A DNA stretch of 64,000 nt from JBBPYC01 sp965218765 (GTDB taxonomy: Bacteria; Pseudomonadota; Gammaproteobacteria; Burkholderiales; Burkholderiaceae_C), in contig CBDCLU010000004.1 in NCBI GenBank assembly GCA_965218765.1, positions 571,928 to 635,927 of the forward strand, given 5' to 3'. Shown piece after piece: positions 1-8,451 of this stretch (positions are counted from its first letter, which is position 1; the number at the start of each line of letters is the position of its first letter). Below the pieces are notes generated by a model, which was not told where the DNA came from, ran no database searches, and was given only the letters and a program-made list of their open reading frames with translations. The position numbers and the translations under genes were made by a program.

Positions 1-1
1 G

Positions 2-328
2 AACCGCGACCCGTCGTTCGCGCAGTGGGTGCGCGCCAAGGGATTCGACACGTTCTGCCCGCTGGGGCCGGTCATCGCCACCGGCCTCGACCCGAACGCG
101 CTGGTCGTCAGGACGATCCTGAACGGTGTCGAGCGGCAGAACTATCCGATCAGCGACATGCGGTTCTCGGTCGCGCAACTGGTCAGCATGATTTCGGCCG
201 ACATGACGTTGCAGCCCGGTGATGTGATCCTGTGCGGCACCTCGGTCGGCGTCGGCTCGATGAAGCCGGGCAGCGAAGTCACGGTCGAGATCGACGGCAT
301 CGGCCGCCTCAGCAACACCTATCAGTAA
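2..328 (+). CDS. Fumarylacetoacetate hydrolase-family protein, C-terminal part
   Basis: Seen: the last ~108 residues of a reading frame that enters from the left edge. It carries a CPLGPVI loop and near the end LCGTSVGVG, both typical of the FAH fold, where a divalent metal and an acylpyruvate-like substrate are bound. Family members hydrolyse, isomerise or decarboxylate beta-keto or acylpyruvate acids in aromatic or sugar-acid breakdown. A reductase gene follows 41 bases downstream on the same strand, suggesting one transcript. The exact substrate cannot be told from this fragment. The true start lies outside the window. Confidence 0.85.
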   Translation, partial: NRDPSFAQWVRAKGFDTFCPLGPVIATGLDPNALVVRTILNGVERQNYPISDMRFSVAQLVSMISADMTLQPGDVILCGTSVGVGSMKPGSEVTVEIDGIGRLSNTYQ

Positions 329-369
329 CCCGTCAGCCCACAGCACGGCCCATCAGGAGTGAACGAAAC

Positions 370-1389
370 ATGAAAGTTGCCATCATCGGCGCCGGCGCAA
401 TCGGCGGGTATGTCGGCGTCAAGCTGGCGCTTGCGGGCGAGGACGTGACCTTCATCGTGCGCGGTGCAAACCTCACGGCGATCCAGCATGATGGGATGAA
501 GCTGATCATGGCCGACGGCACCGAGCACATCGCCGCGAATGTGAAAGCGACGAACGACTATGCGCAAGCCGGTCCGCAGGACATCGTGATTCTCGCGATG
601 AAGGCGCACCAGGTCGAAGCCGTCGCGCGCGACGTGCCCAAGCTGTTCGGGCCCGGCACGGTGGTCGTGACGATGCAAAATGGCATTCCGTACTGGTACT
701 TCTCCAAACATGGCGGCCCGCTCGACGGCACGCAGGTCCAAAGCGTCGATCCGACCGGCATCGTCGGCGAATACATTCCGGCCAGCCGCGTGCTCGGATG
801 CGTGGTGTACCCCGCATCCGAGTTGATCGCGCCCGGCGTGGTCAAGCATGTGGAAGGCGATCGCTTTCCGCTGGGCGAGCTTGACGGCAGCAGCAGCGAG
901 CGCGTCCAAAAGGTCTCAGCCTGCTTCGAGAACGCCGGCTTCAAGGCGCCTGTGCTGGACAACATCCGGTCTGAAATCTGGCTCAAGCTCTGGGGCAACC
1001 TCACGTTCAATCCGATCAGTTCCTTAAGCCATTCCACGCTGGTCGACATCTGCCAGTTTCCGCTCACGCGCGAGCTTGCCGCGTCCATGATGACCGAAGC
1101 ACAGGCCGTCGCGCACAAGCTCGGCATCGGCTTTCGTGTGACGCTCGACAAGCGCATCGCGGGAGCCGAGAAGGTCGGCAAGCACAAGACATCGATGCTG
1201 CAGGACATCGAAGCCGGCCGTGCGCCCGAGATCGACGCGCTGGTCGGCACCGTGGTCGAGCTCGGCCGTCTGACCGACACGCCGACGCCGCACATCGACA
1301 CCGTCTATGCGCTCGTGAAGCTGCTGGGCAAGAGCATGGATGAGCAGCGTGGTCAGGTGCGCATGCAGGAACTCGCAGCCACTGCTTGA
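370..1389 (+). CDS. Ketopantoate reductase (ApbA/PanE) family dehydrogenase
   Basis: A 339-residue protein whose N-terminus (VAIIGAGAIGGYVGVKLA) is a textbook NAD(P)-binding Rossmann glycine motif of the ApbA/PanE family. The VTMQNGIPYW segment is the conserved NG loop, and the C-terminal helical half contains the family's GN-x-FNPIS segment. The ATG at 370 has AGGAG at 355-359; a longer in-frame extension upstream lacks family similarity. PanE reduces 2-dehydropantoate with NADPH in pantothenate synthesis, but members of this family also act on other 2-keto acids. Its place between an FAH-family gene and a pyruvate kinase suggests a catabolic 2-keto or hydroxy-acid role rather than coenzyme A synthesis (inference). 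Confidence 0.8.
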   Translation: MKVAIIGAGAIGGYVGVKLALAGEDVTFIVRGANLTAIQHDGMKLIMADGTEHIAANVKATNDYAQAGPQDIVILAMKAHQVEAVARDVPKLFGPGTVVVTMQNGIPYWYFSKHGGPLDGTQVQSVDPTGIVGEYIPASRVLGCVVYPASELIAPGVVKHVEGDRFPLGELDGSSSERVQKVSACFENAGFKAPVLDNIRSEIWLKLWGNLTFNPISSLSHSTLVDICQFPLTRELAASMMTEAQAVAHKLGIGFRVTLDKRIAGAEKVGKHKTSMLQDIEAGRAPEIDALVGTVVELGRLTDTPTPHIDTVYALVKLLGKSMDEQRGQVRMQELAATA

Positions 1390-1404
1390 GCTGAAGAAAA
1401 AATC

Positions 1405-2820
1405 ATGAGACGCACCCGCCGCGCCCGCATCGTGGCCACGCTCGGGCCGGCCTCCTCGAACGAGGCGACGATCCGTGCGCTGTTCGAAGCCGGCGCGGAC
1501 GTGTTTCGGCTGAACCTGAGCCTGGGCCTGCGCACCGCGCATGCGGAGCGTGTGCAGATCATCCGCCGGCTCGAAGCCGAGTTCGACCGGCCGATCGGCA
1601 TCCTGATCGACCTGCAGGGGCCGAAGCCGCGCATCGGCACCTTTGCAGGCGGCAAGGCCGATCTGATCACCGGTGCTGCATTCCGGCTCGATCTCGAATC
1701 GGCCGAAGGCGATGCGACGCGCGTCGGCGTGCCGCATCCGGAGCTGTTCGCGGTGCTCAAAGCCGGCACGCACCTGTTGCTCGACGATGGCCGCGTGCGC
1801 CTCGAAGTGACCGCTCGCGGCCGGGATCACGCGGATACGAAAGTGCTGCAGGGCGGCCCGATGTCGGATCGCAAGGGTGTGAACGTGCCGGGCCTGGTGC
1901 TGCCGGTGGCGCCGCTCACGGCAAAGGATCGCGACGACCTCGCGTTCGGGCTCGATCTGGGCGCCGACTGGGTCGCACTGTCGTTCGTGCAGCGTGCGCA
2001 GGACATGGCAGACTTGCGCGCAGCGGTCGAGGGCCGCGCCTGGATCATGGCCAAGCTGGAGCAACCGTCGGCGGTGGCCGAACTCGACGCGATCATCGCC
2101 GCGGCCGATGGCCTGATGGTCGCGCGCGGCGACCTGGGCGTGGAACTGCCGCCCGAAGACGTGCCTGAGCTGCAGCGCCGCATCGTGCGGGCCTGCCGCA
2201 CAGCCGGCAAGCCGGTCGTGGTGGCCACGCAGATGCTCGAGTCGATGATGCAGTTCACCACGCCGACCCGTGCCGAAGTATCGGACGTGGCCACTGCGAT
2301 CTACGACGGCGTCGATGCGGTCATGCTCGCGGCCGAATCGGCATCCGGCCAACACCCGGTCGAAGCAGTGCAGATGATGGACCGGATCATCGCGAAGGTG
2401 GAAGCATCATTGTCCTACCGCGAAGGCATCGAAACATCCTGGCATGCGGGCAACGACAGCACCGCCGATGCGGTGACGGGGTCGCTGCGCCAGATCGCAG
2501 CGGCCATCAAGCCGGCTGCGCTGATCACCTATACCGCGTCCGGTTTCACGAGCCTGCGCGCCGCGCGCCAACGCCCGGCCGCGCCGATCCTGAGCCTGAC
2601 CCCGGAGCTGGGCATCGCGCGGCGCCTCGCACTGCTCTGGGGCGCACACGCGGTGGCGATCGACCAGTTGCACGACGTGGCCGGCATGATCAAGTGGGCG
2701 AGCCGGATCGCGGTGATCGAAGGGTTTGCGGGCCGTGGTGACGACGTGGTGATCGTCGCCGGCCTGCCGTTCGGCGAGGCCGGCACCACGAATCTGCTGC
2801 ATGTCTCAAGGATCGGTTGA
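1405..2820 (+). CDS. pyk: Pyruvate kinase
   Basis: 471 residues, usual pyruvate kinase length. It converts phosphoenolpyruvate and ADP to pyruvate and ATP. Recognised from the N-terminal RIVATLGPASS, the IDLQGPKPRIG strand, the catalytic-lysine segment IMAKLEQPSAV (~214-224), the metal site ARGDLGVELP, the ATQMLESM helix and the PTRAEVSDVA segment. Odd point: the normally near-invariant R-L-N-F-S-H-G reads RLNLSLG here, so the His is Leu. It starts 15 bases after the reductase gene, so it is probably in the same operon. It may be a second, pathway-linked isozyme rather than the main glycolytic one (inference). Confidence 0.88.
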   Translation: MRRTRRARIVATLGPASSNEATIRALFEAGADVFRLNLSLGLRTAHAERVQIIRRLEAEFDRPIGILIDLQGPKPRIGTFAGGKADLITGAAFRLDLESAEGDATRVGVPHPELFAVLKAGTHLLLDDGRVRLEVTARGRDHADTKVLQGGPMSDRKGVNVPGLVLPVAPLTAKDRDDLAFGLDLGADWVALSFVQRAQDMADLRAAVEGRAWIMAKLEQPSAVAELDAIIAAADGLMVARGDLGVELPPEDVPELQRRIVRACRTAGKPVVVATQMLESMMQFTTPTRAEVSDVATAIYDGVDAVMLAAESASGQHPVEAVQMMDRIIAKVEASLSYREGIETSWHAGNDSTADAVTGSLRQIAAAIKPAALITYTASGFTSLRAARQRPAAPILSLTPELGIARRLALLWGAHAVAIDQLHDVAGMIKWASRIAVIEGFAGRGDDVVIVAGLPFGEAGTTNLLHVSRIG

Positions 2821-2888
2821 CGCGAGCGACCGAACAAGCCAGCTGAGCACACACCCGGTATCGCTTCAAAAAGCGTAGCGGACTTTTC

Positions 2889-3815
2889 ATGAAGCACGCC
2901 ACGCTGCGCCAGTTGAAGGTGTTCGAATCGGTCGCGCGCCACCTGAGCTTTTCGCGCGCTGCCGAAGAGTTGCACCTCACGCAGCCCGCCGTCTCGATTC
3001 AGGTCAAGAAGCTCGAAGAACACGCCGGGCTGCCGCTGTTCGAGCAGCTCGGCAAGAAAATCTATCTGACCCCGGCCGGCACCGAATTGCTCGACATCGC
3101 ACGCCGCATCATTGCGCAGTTCGAAGCGGCCGAGTCGGCAATGACGCAGTTCAAGGGCGTCTCCGGCGGACGGCTCAACGTGGCCGTGATCAGCGCAGGC
3201 GACTATTTTTTTCCGCGCCTGCTGGTCGAGTTCATCCGCAGGCATCAGGGCGTCACCCTGAACTTCACGGTGCACAACCGCGAGGGGCTGCTCGCACAGA
3301 TGGCCGCGAACCTGACCGACCTGGCGGTGATGGTCAGGCCCCCGCACGAGCCGGATCTGGACAGCATCGCGTTCGCGCCGCATCCATACGTGGTGGTGGC
3401 GCCGCCCGGACACCCATTGGTCGGCGAACGCTCGGTGCCGTTGAAGCGCGTGCTGCGCGAGCCGTTCGTGCTGCGCGAGAAAGGCTCGGACACGCTGCAT
3501 TCGATGCAGGACGCGTTCGGCGCGCAATTCGCGCGCGTTGTGGTTGCAATGGAAATCCGCAGCACCGAAACGATCAAGCAGGCGGTGATGGCTGGCCTGG
3601 GCCTCGGCTTCCTGTCGATGCACACGATCGGGCAGGAACTGAAAGGCGGCAGCTTGAAGCTGCTCGACGTGCAGGGCCTGCCGCTGATGCTCAACTGGTA
3701 CGTGGTGCATCGGCGCGACAAGCGGCTGCCGCCGGTCGCGCGAGCGTTCAAGGAGTTTTTGCTGGCCGAAGGCGCCGCCTGGATCGCGCGCGTGACGGCC
3801 AGTGGCATGAATTGA
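2889..3815 (+). CDS. LysR-family transcriptional regulator (CbbR-like)
   Basis: 308 residues. The N-terminal winged helix-turn-helix (LRQLKVFESVARHLSFSRAA ... LTQPAVSIQVKKLEE) is typical LysR and closest by eye to the CbbR branch. The rest is the periplasmic-binding-protein-like effector domain with two alpha/beta lobes. LysR proteins bind an operator as tetramers and activate on binding a small metabolite. It lies downstream of the pyruvate kinase on the same strand rather than divergently, so its target is uncertain. The best guess is the FAH/reductase/kinase group just upstream. Confidence 0.85.
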   Translation: MKHATLRQLKVFESVARHLSFSRAAEELHLTQPAVSIQVKKLEEHAGLPLFEQLGKKIYLTPAGTELLDIARRIIAQFEAAESAMTQFKGVSGGRLNVAVISAGDYFFPRLLVEFIRRHQGVTLNFTVHNREGLLAQMAANLTDLAVMVRPPHEPDLDSIAFAPHPYVVVAPPGHPLVGERSVPLKRVLREPFVLREKGSDTLHSMQDAFGAQFARVVVAMEIRSTETIKQAVMAGLGLGFLSMHTIGQELKGGSLKLLDVQGLPLMLNWYVVHRRDKRLPPVARAFKEFLLAEGAAWIARVTASGMN

Positions 3816-3961
3816 AAGCCCGCGCGGCCCCGTCGCTATACTGAAAAACCACGCCCCGGCAGGTCGTCCCCGCGACCGTGCATCCAGTCGGCAAACTCCC
3901 TTTTTTCGCGCTTGCTGCAGCGCGGTTTTCATATACCGCCTGCTCCCGGATCGTCGCTGCC

Positions 3962-5098
3962 TTGTCCCTGCTCGCCGTCACGCAAACAATGCGCTTCGCC
4001 GCGCCGCTGCCGTTCAAAAGCGGCCGGTCGATGCGCGACTATTCGCTGAGCTTCGAGACCTACGGCGAACTGGACGCGGCGCGCTCGAACGCGGTGCTGA
4101 TCTGCCATGCGTTGAACGCCTCGCACCACGCAGCCGGCACCTATGCAGGCCAGACCGAGGCGACCGGCTGGTGGGACAACATGATCGGCCCGGGCAAGCC
4201 GGTCGATACGAACCGCTTCTTCGTCATCGCCGTGAACAATCTTGGTTCCTGCTTCGGCTCGACCGGGCCGATGCATGAAGATCCGGACACCAGCCGCGTT
4301 TACGGCTCGCAGTTCCCGGTCGTCACGGTGGAGGACTGGGTCGACTCGCAGGCAAGACTGCTCGACGCACTCGGCATCGAAAAACTCGCGGCCGTGATGG
4401 GTGGCAGCCTGGGCGGCATGCAGGCATTGAGCTGGGCGCTACAGTATCCAGAGCGCGTTGCGCATGCGGTGGTGATCGCGAGCGCGCCCAATCTGACGGC
4501 CGAGAACATCGCGTTCAATGAGGTGGCGCGCCGTGCAATCCAGACCGATCCGGATTTTCACGGGGGCGACTTCTATGCGCACGGCGCGGTGCCGCGGCGC
4601 GGCTTGCGCATCGCGCGCATGCTCGGCCACATCACCTACCTGAGCGACGATGTGATGAACGAGCGCTTCGGGCGCCAGCTGAAAGGTGGCCTGGACTATC
4701 GCTACACCACGCAGGACGTCGAATTTCAGATCGAGAGCTATCTGCGCTACCAGGGCGACAAGTTCAGCGACTACTTCGACGCGAACACGTATCTGCTGAT
4801 CACCCGCGCGCTCGACTACTTTGACCCGGCGCAAGCGTTCGACGGCAACCTGGCCGCGGCGCTGGCGCGCGCACGCTGCGCGTTTTTGCTGGTCAGCTTC
4901 AAGACCGACTGGCGCTTCGCACCCGCGCGCAGCCGCGAGATCGTGCGCGCGCTGCTGGAAAACCGCCATCGCGTGAGCTATGCCGAGATCGACGCGCCGC
5001 ATGGGCATGATGCGTTTCTGCTCGAAGACGCCCGCTATCTCGCGCTGGTGCGCAGCTACTTCGAGCGTCGGGTCGCCCCGCAGAAAGCCGCGGCATGA
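3962..5098 (+). CDS. metX: Homoserine O-acyltransferase
   Basis: Alpha/beta-hydrolase that acylates homoserine (with acetyl- or succinyl-CoA) as the first committed step of methionine synthesis. Seen: the LICHALNASHHAAG strand near the N-terminus, nucleophile elbow GGSLGGM (Ser), Asp in KTDWRFAP and His in APHGHDAFLLE, a complete catalytic triad. The start is uncertain. A TTG at 3962 gives an N-terminus like related MetX proteins (378 residues); an ATG at 3989 gives 369 and a GTG at 3878 gives 406. No strong ribosome site decides. It overlaps metW by four bases, the usual metXW arrangement. Confidence 0.92.
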   Translation: MSLLAVTQTMRFAAPLPFKSGRSMRDYSLSFETYGELDAARSNAVLICHALNASHHAAGTYAGQTEATGWWDNMIGPGKPVDTNRFFVIAVNNLGSCFGSTGPMHEDPDTSRVYGSQFPVVTVEDWVDSQARLLDALGIEKLAAVMGGSLGGMQALSWALQYPERVAHAVVIASAPNLTAENIAFNEVARRAIQTDPDFHGGDFYAHGAVPRRGLRIARMLGHITYLSDDVMNERFGRQLKGGLDYRYTTQDVEFQIESYLRYQGDKFSDYFDANTYLLITRALDYFDPAQAFDGNLAAALARARCAFLLVSFKTDWRFAPARSREIVRALLENRHRVSYAEIDAPHGHDAFLLEDARYLALVRSYFERRVAPQKAAA

Positions 5099-5682
5099 GC
5101 GACACCGGCACGATGTACACGATCGCGCGGCTCGTGCCGCAAGGCGCAAGGGTGCTGGACCTGGGCTGCGGCGACGGCGCGCTGCTCGAGCTGCTGCAGC
5201 GGGATGCGGGCTGCACCGGCTACGGCATCGAGATCGATGACGCGAAGCTGCTCGCTGGCGTGCAGCGCGGCATCGACGTGATCCAGTTGAACCTCGACGA
5301 AGGGCTGTCGATGTTCGGCGATGCGAGCTTCGATGTGGTGCTGCAGATCGACACCTTGCAGAACCTGCGCAACGCCGAAGTGATGCTGCGCGAGACCGCA
5401 CGGGTGGGCCGCATCGGCATCGTCGCATTTCCGAACTTCGCGCACTGGCCGAATCGTCTGTCCGTACTCAGAGGCCGCATGCCGGTCACGCGCCGGCTGC
5501 CGTACCAGTGGTATGACACGCCGAACATCCGGGTCGGCACGTTCAAGGATTTCGCCGCGCTTGCGCGCCAGAACGATCTGCGCATCCTCGATGCGTTCGG
5601 GCTGCAGGACGGCCGCGAAGTGCGCTGGCTGCCGAACGCGCGCGCAGGCACGGCGGTATTCAAGTTCGAGCGGGCGGACTGA
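5095..5682 (+). CDS. metW: Methionine biosynthesis protein MetW
   Basis: 195 residues with a class I SAM-binding methyltransferase fold: VLDLGCGDGALLELL is motif I, followed by an acidic end of strand 2 (GIEIDD). The ATG overlaps the metX stop (ATGA), so translation is coupled. MetW works with MetX in many proteobacteria; some MetW proteins are needed for MetX activity, and its own methyltransferase reaction is not established. The ending with a KFER-like strand is usual for the family. Confidence 0.92.
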   Translation: MSDTGTMYTIARLVPQGARVLDLGCGDGALLELLQRDAGCTGYGIEIDDAKLLAGVQRGIDVIQLNLDEGLSMFGDASFDVVLQIDTLQNLRNAEVMLRETARVGRIGIVAFPNFAHWPNRLSVLRGRMPVTRRLPYQWYDTPNIRVGTFKDFAALARQNDLRILDAFGLQDGREVRWLPNARAGTAVFKFERAD

Positions 5683-5822
5683 GGCTGCACCGGGTACTGC
5701 GCTTGCCAATGTGCCTGGCTTGGAAACGCACCCGTTTTTCCTGAATCGTCTCGGATTTGACACAATCAGCCGGTTGGCGTCCGACGGTTTCCGGGCGTTT
5801 TTCCAGTCAGGGAGAGTTTTCG

Positions 5823-7715
5823 ATGAGTTCATCCGCTACGCACGCCAAAGAGTTGGCTGCCCCCGCCCATGTCAAGCACGCTGCACTGCGCTCCTGGGTC
5901 GACGAGATGGTCGCGCTGTGCAAGCCGCAGGCGGTCTACTGGTGCGACGGCAGCGATGCCGAGTACCAGCGGCTTTGCCAGTTGCTCGTCGATGCCGGCA
6001 CGTTCAGGAAGCTGAACCCGCAAAAGCGCCCCAATTCGTACCTGGCGCTGTCCAGCCCGAGCGATGTGGCCCGGGTGGAAGACCGCACCTTCATCTGCTC
6101 GGCGAACAAGGAGGACGCGGGCCCGACGAATCACTGGATGGCGCCAGGCGAAATGCGCGCGATCCTGCAGACCGGCGCCGGCCAGGACAAGCCTGCGCTG
6201 TTCGACGGCTGCATGCGCGGCCGCACGATGTACGTGGTGCCGTTCTCGATGGGGCCGCTGGGCAGCCCGATCGCGCACATCGGCGTCGAACTCTCCGACA
6301 GCCCGTACGTCGCGGTCAACATGAAGATCATGACGCGCATGGGCAAAGGCGCGCTCGACGTGCTGGGTGCCGACGGCGACTTCGTGCCCTGCGTGCACAC
6401 CGTGGGTGCGCCGCTGGACGAGGACGAGGCGGACGTCGCCTGGCCCTGCAACGACACCAAGTACATCGTGCATTACCCCGAAACGCGCGAGATCTGGAGC
6501 TACGGGTCCGGCTACGGCGGCAACGCGCTGCTTGGCAAGAAGTGCTTCGCGCTGCGCATCGCCTCCACCATGGGCCGCGACGAAGGGTGGCTGGCCGAAC
6601 ACATGCTGGTGCTCGGCGTGGCCAAGCCGGACGGCCAGAAGTACCACGTCGCCGCCGCATTCCCGAGCGCCTGCGGCAAGACCAATTTCTCGATGCTGGT
6701 GCCGCCCGCGGGTTTCGAGGGCTGGAAGGTCACCACGGTCGGCGACGACATCGCCTGGATCAAGCCGCAGGCCGATGGCACGCTGCGTGCGATCAACCCG
6801 GAAGCCGGCTACTTCGGCGTTGCGCCCGGCACCAACTACACGACCAATCCGAACTGCATTGACAGCCTGGGCCACGACGTGATCTTCACCAACGTCGCGC
6901 TGACCGACGACGGCGACGTCTGGTGGGAAGGCATGGAAGCCGACCACGGCGGCAAGCTGCCCGATCATCTGATCGACTGGAAAGGCAACGACTGGACGCC
7001 GCAGATCGCAAAAGAGACCGGCGCGAAGGCCGCGCATCCGAACTCGCGCTTCACGGTGGCGGCCACCAACAATCCGGCACTCGATCCGGCCTGGGACGAT
7101 CCGAAGGGCGTGAAGGTCGATGCATTCATCTTCGGCGGCCGGCGCTCGACCACCGTGCCGCTCGTGACGGAAGCGCGCAACTGGACCGAAGGCGTCTACA
7201 TGGCCGCGACGATGGGCAGCGAGACCACCGCCGCGATGGCCGGCGGCAACGGCGCGGTGCGGCGCGATCCGTTCGCGATGCTGCCGTTCATCGGCTACAA
7301 CATGAGCGACTATTTTCAGCATTGGCTCGATCTGGGCAAGAAGCTCGAAGCATCCGGTGCCGCAAACCTGCCGCGCATCTACACGACCAACTGGTTCCGC
7401 AAGGACGAAGCCGGCAAGTTCGTCTGGCCCGGCTACGGCGAGAACATGCGCGTGCTGAAATGGATGATCGACCGCATCGAAGGCAACGCGAAAGGCCGCG
7501 ACAACCTGTTCGGCATCACGCCGGTCTACGACGAACTGAACTGGACCGGGCTCGACTTCAGCGCCAGCCAGTTCGACACCGTGACGGATATCGACCGCGC
7601 CGCCTGGCAGGACGAACTCAAGCTGCACAGCGAACTGTTCGAGCGGCTCCAGCATCGCCTGCCGAAGGCGCTCGATCAGACGCGTGAGAAGATCGAGGAG
7701 CGGCTCGCGGCGTGA
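5823..7715 (+). CDS. pckG: Phosphoenolpyruvate carboxykinase (GTP)
   Basis: 630 residues, the normal size for the GTP-dependent enzyme, which makes phosphoenolpyruvate from oxaloacetate in gluconeogenesis. Diagnostic segments are the kinase P-loop with the reactive Cys (FPSACGKTNFSML, ~283-295), VGDDIAWIKP, FGGRRSTTVPLV and the PFIGYNMSDYFQHWL lid region. The ATG at 5823 follows AGGGAG at 5809-5814; the longer frame from 5757 is not needed. It stands alone, 140 bases after metW. Confidence 0.95.
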   Translation: MSSSATHAKELAAPAHVKHAALRSWVDEMVALCKPQAVYWCDGSDAEYQRLCQLLVDAGTFRKLNPQKRPNSYLALSSPSDVARVEDRTFICSANKEDAGPTNHWMAPGEMRAILQTGAGQDKPALFDGCMRGRTMYVVPFSMGPLGSPIAHIGVELSDSPYVAVNMKIMTRMGKGALDVLGADGDFVPCVHTVGAPLDEDEADVAWPCNDTKYIVHYPETREIWSYGSGYGGNALLGKKCFALRIASTMGRDEGWLAEHMLVLGVAKPDGQKYHVAAAFPSACGKTNFSMLVPPAGFEGWKVTTVGDDIAWIKPQADGTLRAINPEAGYFGVAPGTNYTTNPNCIDSLGHDVIFTNVALTDDGDVWWEGMEADHGGKLPDHLIDWKGNDWTPQIAKETGAKAAHPNSRFTVAATNNPALDPAWDDPKGVKVDAFIFGGRRSTTVPLVTEARNWTEGVYMAATMGSETTAAMAGGNGAVRRDPFAMLPFIGYNMSDYFQHWLDLGKKLEASGAANLPRIYTTNWFRKDEAGKFVWPGYGENMRVLKWMIDRIEGNAKGRDNLFGITPVYDELNWTGLDFSASQFDTVTDIDRAAWQDELKLHSELFERLQHRLPKALDQTREKIEERLAA

Positions 7716-8450
7716 AAAACGCTGTAAATACTCACTTGATCACGATAAATAGAGATAAAAGTGAAAATTTGCAGTCATAAAAAAATTCGTGTTTTTAATG
7801 CAAAGGCTACCAAGGTTTTTAAGCGAACTCAAAGTGTTGAATTTCTCTTTGAGTTCAGTATTTTTATACAATCAGCGAAATTATCGAATTCATATGAAAC
7901 TATCACGTAACCTTTATCTAAAGAGTCTGCCTTAGCTTCAATTAAAATAGTTTGAATTGAATCTTGAATGCTATTCTTTTTGGATTTCCAATAAGCTGTC
8001 AGCACCCGCTCTTTTTTGAATAACCCCATCATCCAGTATTGTGGCTCCGTCCACGTACTTCCAGCTTTTAGAAAATCAAATTTTTCTGTTGGTAGACCAT
8101 ACTTTTCGGTCAAAGCATCAAGCAAGTTCTTATATTCTCCCTCAAGCTCACTCCCTTGAGAACTTGATTTTATGTCTTTACTTCCGGCGCGAATGCTACA
8201 CAATCCCTGTGCGGGAGTTAAGACAACTGAGTATATTTCGAAATCTGGATGACCGCTTATTAGTGATTTTGAAGAAAATGTATTTTTTTGCTTATTTTCT
8301 GTAAATTCACCTTGACCTTTCAGCTCCTCAAGAGTCATTCCTTTGTGCAACCCAAATGGACCTGCAAGACAATATGAGGAAACCAGTAAGACTGCAGCTA
8401 TAACAGGTTTTTTCATTAAGTTTCTCACTAAAAGAAAAATTTTTATGCGG
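7716..8450. other. AT-rich island between pckG and lplT
   Basis: Base composition drops sharply here, with long A/T runs (for example around 7776-7800 and 7859-7900), against GC-rich DNA on both sides. The patch ends almost exactly at the 3' end of lplT and contains one minus-strand gene. No transposase, terminal repeat or tRNA was seen. This pattern suggests recent acquisition of a single gene (inference). Confidence 0.7.
7829..8416 (-). CDS. Secreted protein of unknown function (AT-rich gene)
   Basis: 195 residues from the ATG at 8416 (an upstream in-frame start at 8455 adds 13). The start is chosen because MKKPVIAAVLLVSSYCLAG forms a clean Sec signal peptide. The mature protein begins PFGLHKGMTLEEL, an opening seen in small secreted bacterial proteins of unknown role. 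It continues as a mixed alpha/beta domain with two Cys (one in GLCSIRAG, one near the C-terminus in FADCIKI) that could form a disulphide. Codon use is AT-rich (Lys, Ser and Asn codons ending in A/T), unlike every neighbour. I do not recognise a function. Confidence 0.7.
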   Translation of the reverse strand: MKKPVIAAVLLVSSYCLAGPFGLHKGMTLEELKGQGEFTENKQKNTFSSKSLISGHPDFEIYSVVLTPAQGLCSIRAGSKDIKSSSQGSELEGEYKNLLDALTEKYGLPTEKFDFLKAGSTWTEPQYWMMGLFKKERVLTAYWKSKKNSIQDSIQTILIEAKADSLDKGYVIVSYEFDNFADCIKILNSKRNSTL

Positions 8451-8451
8451 C

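Noticed and set aside
5829..7655. 608-codon minus-strand frame opposite pckG
   Set aside because: Low-complexity Val/Ala/Asp/His composition expected from reverse reading of pckG; no family motif.
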